From Limanda limanda (lineage: Eukaryota > Chordata > Actinopteri > Pleuronectiformes > Pleuronectidae), in the NCBI RefSeq assembly GCF_963576545.1, contig NC_083655.1, positions 15,702,940-15,766,939 on the forward strand: a stretch of DNA of 64,000 bases, read 5' to 3'. The position numbers and the translations under genes were made by a program. Below the pieces are notes generated by a model. That model had not been told where the DNA came from and searched no databases. It worked only from the letters and a program-made list of their open reading frames with translations. Positions within the stretch are counted from its first letter, which is position 1; every line of letters starts with the position of its first letter. Shown in pieces: positions 51,616-64,000 of the stretch.

Positions 51616-54600
51616 TTTTGACATGTAAGCGTGAAAACTTGGCAGGGCCAAATTTGTTGATTGCAGGCCACTGATGTGACCCATCTGGGGCTGAAACATT
51701 GCATTAGGTCTTCGCACGCTATTCGCCGTCACTCCCTCGGCTCAACAGCTCGCCCTTCTTCTGTCATATGAGGAACAGTTGCAGCACTGTTATTGGGTGA
51801 GGAGGATGTGGGTATTCGGTGTGTTTATATTGTGTGTGTGTTACGGGAGACTAGCCCCTAACGCTATGTTTCAAACCCTGTAGCAGCTGTTCAACAGGTG
51901 AGCAAGACACCACATCACTAAAATGTCCGTGTGTGTGTGTGTGTGTGTGTGTGCGTGTGATGTGTGCCAGTGACATTTCTAAGATGTGACAATGCGATAA
52001 CTTTCTTTTTCTCGCTTTGTCTCCTCTGTGCTTCCTGTGTGAAAGGGATAAAAAGCAGAGGAAATCAAGAATCTGTCTTTTCCAGAAACAGCTTTTCAAT
52101 CTTCTCGTCACTTTGTTAAAATAAGTTACTTGAGCTGTATGCAGCCTTTCAGCTATTAATCCATTCATTTAAACTCCATTACTTTAAGCCAACTGTCAAT
52201 CATTGTCTCAACTCCGCCCCTGACAAAGTGAGTCAGCATGTCTAAAGTGTAAAGTATAGAAGTGCTGTATAGTTGTGTGCGTGAATGGAATTGGTAGTAT
52301 AGAAAAGCTCTATCAGTCCACGAGTGACTGAGTTTCCCCATTGGTCCTTTCCCTTTCAAAATAAGTTGATATAATCAGACTCTTTATATCATGTGCCCCC
52401 TTTGCAACTGTAGAATAAGACATAATATTTTAACTGTAATTTGTAGCTTCGTAAGAAAGTATAAAAGCATTGAGAACACAGGACACTAAACTTTAAGTTC
52501 AGAACTGTACATCAGAATCAGTAAATATCTCTAAATTCCTGGTGATTGTCCAGTTTATTCAGCTGACACTGATGGATATCAGTCCAATCAGATGTCTTCA
52601 TGAAAACAATGAGTTAAAAAACAGAAGAAAAATCACATTGGCACTGCACTGCATCGCGTGAGTCGCTCATAGTGACACCACAGTGTTTTGAACTGCTAAT
52701 ACTTTCCCAAAATCAGAGATAGTGCTCTCGCTCCGGAGACATCCTGAAGCTATTGCAGAGAAATTTTTTGCGGTCCCGCTCATAAATCAGACTTCAGCCA
52801 GCAGGGGGAAAACACTGGAGGACTGGCCAGCAGTGTGACGGTGCATGGTACAGTCCAGCGCAGCAGCTACGGAGAAACTGCTGCATGGTCGTCACTTTTA
52901 CCTCAGACTTATGTGGTTAGAGGTGTCGTACAGAAGCAAAAAAAATATTCTCGATCCGCGGACAGGTACTCCAACCAATCGTTTCATTTTGTCCAAATGA
53001 AATTGGTCGTGTTTAATTTCAGTCCTGAAAGGGTCACACACGCCGGCTTTTAAAAACATGCATTGATAGGTAGAGAGGATTTCAATTAAGATAAAAAGTG
53101 TTTATGTACCAAATTTAAACATGTTTCAAGAGTCTTGTAAATGTTAACGCCTTACAGCTCACTTAGTGCAACTAATAGATTTGACTAGATGATGATGATG
53201 TAGTATCATGAACTCAACAAAACTGGGTTTCTGAAACATTGAAGTAAAGAGGAGATGAGAAAAATAGAGAAATTTGAAGAAAAGACTTGATGATGTGCAG
53301 CTACTCATGAAAGAAATTTGGATGATGTCAATGAAAGAACAAAAAGTATGTAGATGGATAGATGGGATTGAGTAGCACTGTTAAATACACATATATAACA
53401 GAATCTGCATATCAGGAGCAGAAAGCTCGGTTTTAGTTTAACAGCCCAGGAGGTTCAAGAGAATTCCTCAAACCCATAGAGGCACAGAGACTGATGAACA
53501 ACCACCAGCATGAAAAGAGCCAAACTGCAGTTACAGATAAGTGGATGCGGGCGCTGGTCCAGCGGCGTTGCCCACAGGTTTCAGCTGTGGGGCGACACCA
53601 AAGATTCGGAGCGGAGGTTTACCAGCTGCTGAGGCCAAGTGGTGGTTTACTGACACAGAGAGAGATGTGAGCATCATTAGTGTGGAGGCGATAATTGCAG
53701 GGGCTGTTTCAGAAGTGTGTCGCACATTAAGATCCTCATGTTCCACATTCAGTATACGTGATGATTTCTGCTCAAACGTTCAAGCTTTCCCAATCTGAAC
53801 TGTTGGATCTGTGGCACTCACTATTTTTAGAAAAAATACAACACTTCCAGAAGTCATGTAAGGACTCACCTGTGGAGTTTTTGAAGACTGATGGATACGT
53901 GCATCCATTTCTGTTTGATTACATTTCTATCTCCATCTTGAAAACAAATATCAGATGCACATAATCTCATCTTGCATTTCATCCAGCCGCTGCCTTCATA
54001 AGTAACATAAATCTCCGCAAATCTAATTATGTAATGACTGGATGTTACCTACTTTTTACATAAATCAAATCAGCTTGCAATATTTTTTTCTCTAACTTTT
54101 TCCACATTTTTCCTCTGCCTCTGCAATACAGTGCTCCTCTTAACCATCTGGAGATGCCTACGTCGTACACAGCATGATTTAGCAACTGCATATTTTAGAT
54201 CTACAGTTTTCTTTTCAAAAGTCAAATAAAAACAACATTTCTCTGAATAATCTGTTTGCTTAATGAAAATGTTAGAAATAGAATCAATCAATATCTGGGT
54301 TGGCTCTGTGAAAAGAGCTGGAAGAAGATTTTTGTCACCTGCCATCATTCTACAGCAATCAACCTTTAAAAGAAGCATGAAAACAAACTTGATCGCCCCA
54401 GTTTCAGTGGTCAATCTTCTTTTCCTTTAGTGAGGACAATTTTCTTCAGAATCTCCCCTTCCACAAAGAACTAGCTCAACGCACAGCTCAGGGTTTGTGT
54501 TTGTGTCTGTGTATGCTTCAGGGGAACAAAGGCTTTTGGGTCAGTGGATAGTGACACTCAGTTGTGTCTGCTGACCCTGCTGTGCGCCGCTGCAGTCGAC

Positions 54601-54835
54601 CTCACTGTCCAAAACAACCCCTGCCCTTCTCTGAGTCAAATACACAATAAATAAACAAAAATATTTACACACAGATACATTTTTTTATTTTTTTAAGATG
54701 GATTTTTGTAAAGAAACGAAATCGGTATAGCAAATATTTTATTTTAATGGAATATCAACAGGCCTTTTCAGTGATAAATGTATAACTCACAAGAAATATA
54801 TTTAAAGAAAAAAACTGGTGTAGCAGAATTAATCA
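51616..54835 (+). other. ahrr intron, no gene seen
   Basis: Contains a GT run at about 51930-51956 and a CCAGCAGGGGG half-match to CTCF near 52798. The stretch 52640-53050, with ACCAATCGTTTCATTTTGTC, has the style of a fish MITE but no ends were found. The open frame at 53541-53798 is unassigned. No exon is supported. Confidence 0.45.
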
Positions 54836-54930
54836 ATCTATCAATCAGTCAAACTTTGTTTTTAACCTTTTATCCAGGTGAGTGCAGTTCAAAGTGCTCA
54901 CAATTGACTGGTGAGCCAAAAAAAGACAAA
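54836..54930. repeat. interspersed repeat fragment with (ATCA)n head
   Basis: ATCAATCTATCAATCAGTCA leads into AACTTTGTTTTTAACC and CAGTTCAAAGTGCTCACAA, a decayed form of a common fish repeat ('caaactttatttatatagcac..cagctcaaagtgcttcacaa'). Identified from memory. Confidence 0.5.
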
Positions 54931-57900
54931 ACATATATAAATGTTCAGGATTAAATATCATAAAATAGATTTGAAAAGTTCTAAAAAATAAATCTAAACA
55001 TTAACCAGTACAATAAAGAAGAAATAAGTGTCTATAAAATGGGATAAAAAATAAACATACAAAAAATACTACCAGAGTAAACCAAGTTAAAAAGTCAGAA
55101 CAAAAAGAATCTGCGCTATCTTCACTTTTACTCAAGTTTCAAAACAGATGATCCTGTGTCTCCCATAATGAAATTAAAAGGACATCATCTGGGTTATTAA
55201 TCTTTCTGGGCCACAGAAAACAATACAGACAATAATGTTTGTTTAGTAAAGTATAGTAAAGATGTCAAGGATTTCTATCTTAAAACTTTTATCTTCCTTG
55301 TGCACATCCGGCTCAACGCCACTCAAACTTGCCTTCATGCAGTCAATTTCCTTGAGAGGGATCATGGTAGAGTGCGCCACAGTTGGCGGCTTCGCATGTT
55401 CAGTGAGGAAAAATAGTCTTCCTGTTCGACACGACAGCCTGTGTGGGGCGGGCAGACAAGTCGGTGTTTGTTTACACTCTGAAAACCTCCTCAGTTGGTT
55501 GGGAATTAAACACACACATACATATCTACACTCGTAGCATCACGCTAACACCAGATGCCAGGAAGTCGAGTGGCAACTGAGTGGCATCTACAGCAAAGCC
55601 CTACCATGCGTGACTCTCCCCTGACTTTGCCTCTTTTAGCAGGCTTGCGTGATCCCACCATCACTCCCCATCAAGCCCATCCTCCTGCCTATATCCTTCA
55701 CTCACACACAAACACACACACTCACACACAGGCACCACACACCCATATACAAATATCGCCTGCCGGGCGATAGCACAGGGGGTACATGTCCTCCCTCCCT
55801 GTGCCAAATGAAGTGATCGGTGCAAATACTGTTAGTATAAACAGGCTTGGATTAGAGCGCTGTGATGACATGCAATGGGCACAGATGGGAGAATGTGTAG
55901 TGGTCAGTCACGATACGTCCAGAACTGACAAAAGATATCAGGCTGGACTCACCTCGCTTATTTTCACCTGCCCACGGAACAAATACCAGAGGGTTCCAAG
56001 AGCTTGAGGGATTGTTGCTGGATTGATGCTGCAAGCTGACTACCATTTCTAATACTTCTACTAGTTTTAATGTTATTAGGGTGGAGAAGCTTTAAGAACA
56101 CTGATTAGATCATCCTAGGGCAGAAAAACGTTTTTGATAAGACGAATTTGAATGAGGTTTTAACTAATATCCATCAAAATCAGAAGTTAAAAGGGCAATA
56201 TTAAAGCCAATCACTTTTTTTAGAATTTGCATTTTTTCCATGCTTGGTTGTTTATTAGTTTTTAAAAAAAGGTTTTTGATTTCCTGATGTCAAGGCAGAT
56301 GAGAGGCCTGTGGGATGTTTCTGAGAACATCCACCGCCCCCGGGGCCTAATACCATGCAGCACAGGGCGGAGGTGTTAAGAGCAAGATAATCAGATTATT
56401 GTTGGGTTAGCGTGTCGCTTAATGAATTAGCTCTGTCAGAGGCCAAATTGTTGTGTCATATCGCTGGTGAGGAGCACGGGAGACAAGTCCCTCAGGTTAA
56501 AGTGAAGGTGGCAGGTAATGGTCAGTAAAATCAAATCAGGTTGGAGCTGTTTGGCTGCACACACCTTTATTCAGTGCAGAGATCCTGCTTTTTGATAAAC
56601 CTGTTAGAATGAGAACAAATTATCTTACTTATCCATACTTAACCATGATGGAGTTAATTATTTTAGAATATGAGATCATAAATGGATAGATGTGTCAAAA
56701 ATATGCTTTTATTCTAAAGGCCAGGCAATGCATTGTGCTATTGCTCTAGGTTACCTGATTCACGGGTTGCTCCTGGACACAAACTAGTACAATAGATACA
56801 TAACACCTCTCACAGTGTGTTCTGACTGACAAGTTAATAGCTGCCATGCATAAAGCATGAGCAGCATCATTGATATCACTTGATCCTGCTCAACCCTGGA
56901 CACATTAACCACCTCACACCCATTTAATTACAAATTGGTGGGGCCTTCTTGTGTCCGTGTGTACGTGTGTGTGTGAGAATGTACTGTAAACAGACTATAA
57001 TTTAAAAAGTTAAGGTTTAATTGTGGTTTCCTTCTTTTTAGGCTTAATAAAGCATTTAAATCCCCTTCGGAATAAATATACTGTCACAAAGTTGAATAAT
57101 GGTTTTCACAGACTTCAGAGCAACATTAGAGTATTATAAAAGTATTTCTTTGCTTTTTCCACCCCTCTCTGCTTGTCTTTGATGCTGTGGTCATTTCACC
57201 CCAGTACAACTTAACTCATTAGAGCATTAAGTCCTTTTCCTCCACAAATATGATGCTTTCCCGAGGAAAAGTTCAGCAAACCAGTCCCACTTGTTGAACT
57301 TGTAAAGCACTCTTTCCATAGTCGTCTCAGTAGTTAGCTTTTGTTTAGCATTGCGTGCTACAGCGGCATTAGTGTAGTTACCCTCCCATATGGATTCAGC
57401 CTGAGGGACCATCTGCCCATTATTATTTGCCTCAATGGGCCGAAACGGCACCATAATCTTTTTAACAGATTACCTCCTTGTTATGGAGAGGCTGTACGCA
57501 TGAAGAAAAATGTTTGAAATTAAATTGTTTTCCTTTCATTAATAGGTGTGGTTATTTTCCAGGAAAACCTTTGCAGTGTTACAGTGTTTACAGTGACCAC
57601 AAAACAAGTGACGGTTGGTTGTGACAGGGGAGGAGGATGTTAGAGGGATAATCTGAGGCTTGATGTACTTCTCTCTCCCTGTTATTTTGAATAATGTGAG
57701 CGACACTAGTTCTCACGCAACATGTGGGACTGTATAACCTCTCCTCTCTGTGTTTCCTCGGCCCCTCCTCCACTCTCTAGCAGCAGTGCCGCCGGTCTAA
57801 AGGGGGAGAAAACAAATAATTAGTCACCTGAGTTGTTTAACTTCTTTCTTTTATCAGTTGGAATGAGCAGGGGAGTGAAAAATACTATAGCTGTTACTTT

Positions 57901-60185
57901 TTTGATTAAGAAAAACCTGTTGCGAGCTACATGTTAAAAGACTTGTACATTGTCTGAGGCCCTTTGGTCCTTTTCATCTGTCTATTTCCCCATGAAATTC
58001 CAGAATATTTCATAAATAATTTACCTAAATCATACACCTCTCCCAACCATGCCTGTGTCCAAGCCTGCTGTCTGTTTTTGATTCATGACACATTTAAATT
58101 TCAAATGAATCTCTAATTAAACCGTAGATCAGCGTGATGAGCTTTTACAGCAACTGGCCGATGTGCACATAAAGTTTGCTATTTTTAAGTTCAAGCGTCT
58201 AAATCTCAGACTGCTTGTGTAAAAAGAGATTGTGCAAGTGCAGAAATAGCAGCCTTGTGCTTTATTGTGGCCAGGTGGGGATCCTGAAGGGACTTTTATT
58301 AACCACAAGCTCCCCGGGAAAGCAACAAGCCACAGTCATCCTCATCAAAACAAGGATTCTAGGAAAAGTTATTTATGGCATTACCACGCAAATACACACA
58401 TGGAAGTACACACATGCAGGAGAAAATGCTTCTTAAAATGAAGCAGTGGATCTTAGATATGAACCTCTGCATTTATTTTCTTATTGATCAAGTTGTACTA
58501 TTGATTAGATTTTTACCCACAACTCATCTGGACATTGAGGTTCCACTGCACAGATCATGTTACTATTTGAATGATACAAGTGGAGAACTCCCACAAATCA
58601 CACTCCCACCATGTATGTTTGTTTCTGCACCAGTGTGTGTACATGTGTGTTGTTCTTTTGACTACAGTCAGCGTTATATGTTGATATATCTGAGTCATGA
58701 GGGAGTTTGTAGCTAAGTTCCCCCCCCCCCCCCCCCAGCTGAGCTGACCGAGGACCAACGTCGATGTTTGTCTGGTGAAACATTACGGATCCCCGGCAAC
58801 TAAACAAAACTGTAGCGTCGTCAGTTAGAAAGTACACTATTGCATTCATTTGTGTACAGTTAAATAAAAAAGCTTCCCGGCATAACTGGTTCAAGTCACG
58901 CAACACAAGCCTGAATGCTGCCTGTGTGTGTGAGAGTGTGTGTGTGTGTTGTTTGTGTGCATGTGTAGAGCACACTCTACTTGGGCCTCCATCCATTTGC
59001 ATTCTGTTAGTTTTTGTAATTGTCTGTGTAAATATTGCACCACGTTTGCCTTATGTTGTGGTTAATTCTCCCAAGGCTTGACAAGCTGAATTTAGGAGTG
59101 TTTAGACAGCTCTTTAGCTCGCTCCGCTTGTGCGTCGCTCCTTCGCTGGGGTTCATCCGAAAAGCTAATTTTCCCAGAAGAGAAAACATCAGGCTGCGCA
59201 TAAAACATGTGCTCCGCAGTCATTCATCGTGTCTATTTATAGTAGCATCTAACTTACGTTCACATTACGATTGCTATAATAGCACACAACACACAATAAC
59301 AGTGTGTGTGTGTGCATGTGTATGTGTGTGGAGAGTGCACGGCGCCGGTTTTATGATGCACCGTGTAGTTGAGCCACATACAGTAGCAGTGAGATGTTGC
59401 CATACAAGACTGTTTTGCCCAGGGCCTCGTGTGAAGACACGTTACTCCTGCACAACATGGTGACGAGTGCGTCTGTCTGCCAACCAAAACAGAGAAGTGG
59501 AAACAATCGAGTTTACATCCCGACCTCCAGCCTGTGTGATCCCACTTGCTTTGTCATAATATCACTTCCCCTTCTCACTGGGCTTGAGGTGCACAAACGA
59601 AACTTTTGTTTATGCTCTGCTCCGGCATCAGTGTTATTTTCATGTTTCCCTTCGCAACTCCACATGCACAACAAAACACACACTCACTATAATCTCCTCT
59701 GAATGATGAATATTTGTGATTCCAAGAAAAGTCCTTTTTTGTTTGTTAACAGACAAAGGGAATTGCTCTAAATCCTGGCAGTCCATCCCCTCAAAAGTAA
59801 TCTTATATGTCACAGTGGAAACAAAAACATTCGCAACCAAAAACAATATCAGAAAGATTATAACCCTCAATCCTACGTTAATAATGTGATCAAGGATGAT
59901 GGATGATCGAATCAGTGTGGTGGGAAAAAAAACTCCTGCCCCCGTTTGTCTTCAGAAAAAGTTGAAAAAAAACCAAAACTTTCTCTCAGGGACTTTTTCT
60001 GTTTGCCACATTTCAAAACATGAGAAAAAGTAGAAATAGTGAGGCGTGGATTTGGACGGGACGAGATCCGGACATTTTTGATCGGTGGCATAATGAAGTA
60101 TTAGCTTCCATTACAGTGCAGGCTTAACCTTTTTGCAGAGCACCATTGAGCTCTTGCCAGCAGTCATCAATATTTAACAGCTGTT
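54931..60185 (+). other. ahrr intron, no gene seen
   Basis: No exon is supported. It contains a run of about 16 C at 58720-58737 and GT-rich stretches at 58920-58960 and 59300-59330. AHR-type cores lie at 57351 on the plus strand and at 57714, 58385 and 58897 on the minus strand. The 75-codon minus-strand frame at 57227-57454 has no domain. Confidence 0.45.
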
Positions 60186-60560
60186 GCTATTATGAAATTC
60201 TTTATGGGCTAATGTGGCTCGCCGGCTTGCACGCAAGGCCTTGGCCGTCAGCCAGCAGCATGTCAGGAGGAAGGGGGGGAGGATTGACAGACGGCTCGCT
60301 CGCGTGACAACCAGCCCTTGATCAGCCAGCTTCTCTCTCTCCCTCCCTCTCTCTGTGTTGGTGTTGCTCTCTCTCCACTGTGGATTTCCTGTGCCTGCGG
60401 AGAGAGAGGGAAGAGGAGCGCTGAGGGAAGGGGGCGGGAATAGGCAAAGGAGGTGGCTGTAAGCCAACCCAACCTCAAACACACACATATGCACACACAC
60501 ACAGTTTTCTCTACTCACGCAATCCTTGTGGGAGAGGTGGGGAGGGAGGGGGGGGGACTG
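60186..60560 (+). promoter_or_regulatory. CpG-bearing block with clustered AHR-type sites
   Basis: Three AHR-type cores lie within 300 bp: CACGCAA at 60230-60236, TCGCGTGACA at 60300-60309 (a full match to the extended consensus) and CACGCAA at 60516-60522. A G4-type run follows at 60530-60556. GC content is higher than in the surroundings. A distal AHR-responsive enhancer of ahrr is a reasonable hypothesis, not shown. Confidence 0.4.
60530..60556 (+). other. G-quadruplex motif
   Basis: Runs of 3, 4, 3 and about 9 G separated by loops of 6, 1 and 1 bases on the plus strand. Confidence 0.65.
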
Positions 60561-60859
60561 CTGTGCTGCACAGTGCTGCCGTGTTCAGGTCTGCAGCTCC
60601 TCTTTAAAAAAACTTACAACAGAGGATCAGCTGCCAAGAGATGGCACCAGCGCTGCTGAAGTCAGGTGAAATCAGATATTATGGATGTGAATTTGGACGA
60701 CATAAAACACAGGGCTCTTTTGATGGTAGAAATATAATGCTTCAATAAATTAGTATTACAAGTTAAATTCCTGCATTAAAAAAGTCACTTAAGTAAAACA
60801 TCTGAAACTAAATGCACTTTAAGTATGAGAAGCAAAACCACTCATAAGGCATGACCCCA

Positions 60860-60965
60860 TCCATCCATCCAACCATTATTCATTATTTTTACTGCTTGTA
60901 AAATGGGGGCCTGGAGCCAATCTCAGCTGACCATGGATGAGAGGCAGGGGGTAGACCCTGGACAT
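60860..60965 (-). mobile_element. SINE-like repeat, 3'-end fragment
   Basis: CCATCCATCCATCCAACC, then CTGGAGCCAATCTCAGCTGA and GAGAGGCAGGGGGTAGACCC, is the reverse complement of the right end of the 27550-27911 family. Only the terminal third is present, as expected of a 5'-truncated copy. Confidence 0.65.
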
Positions 60966-62670
60966 TAACTGATCTATACTATAGTATTGGATTATCATTA
61001 CTCATCCATCGATGTATATGTAGCATATGTTGACTGTTGTAGTTGGTCACAGTATATTTTATATAGCGTGTGTAGTTAAATCTACATCAGTGTATCATGG
61101 TTGTTGATTTGTAGGACAAATCATCTGTATAACAACTAATATGTTTACAGAAAAAATGTTTGCCAATGTAAATTAAATGAAAAATATTGGTTAAGAGTTA
61201 AGTTTTTTCAAATGAGAACAAACTTGATTCCTTTGTGTGTTGACAATGGAGGTCATATTTTTTAAATTGGTTTTCGTTTTCAGTGTAGACTGAATGTACC
61301 CTGTTACTTTCATCCACTTTTGTTAGAATGACCTCAGATAGATAAGGAATAATTTCAGCTTCAAGTATAAAGCTTTTGACAGTGACCACCTGTTTGTGTG
61401 CAGGCCTGCTTTAAACCGTGCAGCAATTCCTGCTGTGTCTATGAGCCGCCCCCATGTATGAACACTTAACCTGCTCCTCACTGCACATTTATGCTGGACA
61501 ACTTGCAAATGCTCAAGGAAAGACCTGGAGTATTATCCGCTCCTTCAGCTCAGTATGCATGCTATACTCTTGTACTCGCGGTTTTTAAAATGGTTACAGT
61601 CATGTGACTCTCCTCAGGAGCACGCTTCAACATAATGTCATGCCATACCATCGTGCGATCTAATGCTCTAATGTACAGGATGGCATTGAAATATTCATCC
61701 CTGCTTCTTCCATCCTTTTGCGAGACATTTCTTTGTGTTTTATGCCCATTATCCCCAGAATAAAAGCATGTCACTGACACTACAGGCCCGCAAGGACACC
61801 CGCCCCCCTACTCCCTCTTTCAGCAGCCTCTCTCTCTTCTTATGGAGGGTTTCTGTTTTCTCCTTGTATGTTGTCTCTTTTTCGGGCTGTTATCGATAGT
61901 GTGGGAGGAAGTGGAATCAAGAGAGGGTGTTGAAAACAGACAAACACGCCCAGACTGTGCTGTACACATCTTTACGCTTCATGCAAGTACTCACTTTGAC
62001 CCCTAGAGGCCGCAGAAATGAATGAGTCATTAATAAGGACCGTGTACCCAACTCACTCACACACACACACACACTGGTCTCTGGAAACAAACTGGAGTGA
62101 AAGATTTGTGGACAACTTCACAAGTTGTTTAACCTGAAGAGGAGCAGCCCAGATCATTCTTGTAGAACTCAGCAGTCGAAAGCAATCACTCACAAATCTC
62201 TTCACATTTTACAACCAGTCTTCAGGGGCCAGATAAGGGGCCGTAATACCTGGAAGGATTAGTGGTTATCAAGGTAACTTCAGTTTTAACTCTGGGTTAT
62301 CAGTGTTACGAAGCTGGATCACTTTGTAATCACATCACAGATAACAAATCAAAACCTGTCAGTGGCCCAAGTTATGACCAACATATCGCTGGATAAACAG
62401 ATTCATGGATCCACAGGATCCTGATAGGAAGGAAATCCACATCTGTGATGATTATAAATTATCTTTTCAGTTGACTGAATGCATTACACATAAACTGCTT
62501 CTCTTCTCGCTGCTATGGCAACAGAAAACCTCTGACATTTTAAACTTCCAACCAAAACAGTTTGTTTATCATCAGATAAAAAAGCAAAAACTTTCACTCA
62601 CTTATTTACAGTGTATCTAAAGATTACTTCAAATATCCAAATTTATTCTGAGTGTTTCCTTTCTATTGAT
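60966..62670 (+). other. ahrr intron, no gene seen
   Basis: AT-rich DNA without recognised exon; a short AC tract lies at about 62057-62074. Confidence 0.5.
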
Positions 62671-62913
62671 CATCCCTTCATACTGCTTTTACAGCCTTTG
62701 AGGGTCGTGGGGGAGCTGGAGCTAATCCCAGTTGACAGTGGGCGAGAGGCAGGGTGCACCCTAGACAGGTCACCAGTGTAATGCACGGCCAACATACCTC
62801 ACACTCCACATTCACAACTACGGACAATGTAGAGTCTCCAATTGCATGCATGTTTTTGGTCTGTGGGGGGAATCCTGATAACCCGAAGAAAACCCTCGCA
62901 GACAAGCGTCACT
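62671..62913 (-). mobile_element. SINE-like repeat, truncated copy
   Basis: TTTGAGGGTCGTGGGGGAGC, CAGGGTGCACCCTAGACAGG, CACCAGTGTAATGCACGGCC, TAGAGTCTCCAATTGCATGC and AACCCGAAGAAAACCCTCGC follow, in reverse complement, the body of the family at 27550-27911. The tRNA-like head is missing. The open frame 62678-62905 is a translation of this repeat. Confidence 0.75.
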
Positions 62914-64000
62914 TGAGCAAATTCAGCGTTACTTCTTATATCATTCTAAGAACATTATGATTTTGCTTGAAATCGCAGATTCTGGATACATTGAACTTGC
63001 TTCATATTAGAGGACCCGGCCCTCACTCTTCATCTCTTTCCACCACACGAACAAATCAGACTCCTCTCCTCCCTGATCTGAGGTGTTCTCTGAGCAGGAT
63101 GAAGTCCTGAGACACTTATGACTCAACCTGTTCAAATGTAGGCAAACTGAAGCTTCATATTTACTGGGTGGTCCCTAATATTCTGTGTACTCAGTGGAAG
63201 TGGAAAGACAGACCTGGCCGACCAACAGAGCTAGACTCTTTTGAGCCTCGCCCTTTGGCAGCATCCACATGCTTCTCCTTTTCACTTTTTACTTAACACC
63301 CCATCCACACAGCACATAAACGCCTCGCCATTACCTACTCTGTTTTCCTTGTTAGACCAAAGAGGGAGAAAATACAGGCAAAGAAAAGCAAAGTGCTAGA
63401 CGCGAGCAGTGATGAATAAAGCCTGCATTGTTGGCGGAGGAAGTGCCGGTGCCGATAATTAATCATGCCGTGTGTTTGTCTTTCCTGACGCCGCATCCTC
63501 TCCAAAATCTGCCGTAAGAGAGAAAACAAAAATACACGAGGCGTTGAAGAAGAAAAATAAAGAAGCTTATTAGATTAATTTCCCTCTGCAATGGTTTCCA
63601 CTGGTGTGATGGTATTGCGGTGATTGAAGCAAATGGTTTTGTGTGTGTGTGTGTGTGTGTGTCTGTGTGTATGGCTGTCTGAGTGTGTTTGTTTGTGTGT
63701 GTTTTCACCTAGCAGAGGTGATGACACAATACTTAACATTATTACTGGCATTTATGAGTTTATTAAGCTGCCTGTCAGTGTTTTCATCCGCCCGTAACCA
63801 GATTTATTATTGCAGCCTTTTTGTCCACATATAGCGTGAATAAACCTGCTGTTGCGGAGGAAATGAATGACTAAACTTGAAAAAAATTAATCCAAACAAA
63901 ATGTATGGATGAAAAGAGAAAAAATAGGCGCATTAGCATTGCGTGCTTCGGAGTGGAGTTAAGAGTAGAGGAAACTCTTCCAGTATCACGAAATCGGTTG
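62914..64000 (+). other. ahrr intron to the window edge
   Basis: No exon is recognised. It includes a GT tract at about 63640-63663 and an AHR-type core at 63939-63945. The gene presumably continues to the right. Confidence 0.5.

Noticed and set aside
62678..62960. Short ORFs on both strands near 62.8 kb
   Set aside because: They lie wholly inside a truncated copy of the SINE-like repeat.

Overview
The window is vertebrate nuclear DNA, most likely from a ray-finned fish. The genes are split by short GT-AG introns and interrupted by long CA/GT and GA microsatellites. The dispersed repeats look like common teleost families: a tRNA-derived SINE-like element ending in a GGAT-type tail, and a TTAA-flanked MITE. 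There is no bacterial or viral gene organisation, no CRISPR array and no rRNA or tRNA gene. Most open frames longer than 60 codons are microsatellite translations or chance frames in intron or intergenic DNA. Splice joins, family assignments and motif counts below were made by eye.

Region 1 (about 1-11,500) holds a complete plus-strand gene that I read as anks6 (SamCystin). Eighteen coding exons from 1053 to 9887 join in one frame of 2,778 nt (925 codons plus stop). They give an N-terminal ankyrin-repeat array, a long Ser/Pro-rich linker and a C-terminal SAM domain. The leader carries short upstream ORFs, one overlapping the start codon. Candidate poly(A) signals lie at 9974, 10901, 11145 and 11506.

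Region 2 (about 11,500-18,500) is intergenic. It holds a degenerate interspersed repeat, two unassigned exon-like open segments near 13.1 and 13.7 kb, a GT microsatellite, a CpG-rich block at 17.44-17.69 kb and a 14-bp-TIR MITE.

Region 3 (about 18,490-64,000) is the 5' part of a plus-strand gene that I read as ahrr, the aryl hydrocarbon receptor repressor. There is a near-ideal AHR/ARNT response element, then a TATA box, a leader with a 45-codon uORF, the start exon (19141-19233) and the bHLH exon (21106-21287). I found no PAS exon after that, so the last 42.7 kb appears to be one large intron that continues past the window edge. It holds microsatellites, repeat copies, G-quadruplex motifs and many copies of the AHR core TTGCGTG.

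The two genes are unrelated in function: a ciliary inversin-compartment scaffold and a feedback repressor of xenobiotic signalling. The most interesting signals are the apparent excess of AHR-type core sites across the ahrr intron, the uORFs at both genes, a perfect hairpin in a SINE copy that looks like a template-switch mutation, a 20-bp-arm palindrome in an anks6 intron, and the orphan exon-like segments. I did not find a convincing new multi-gene system.
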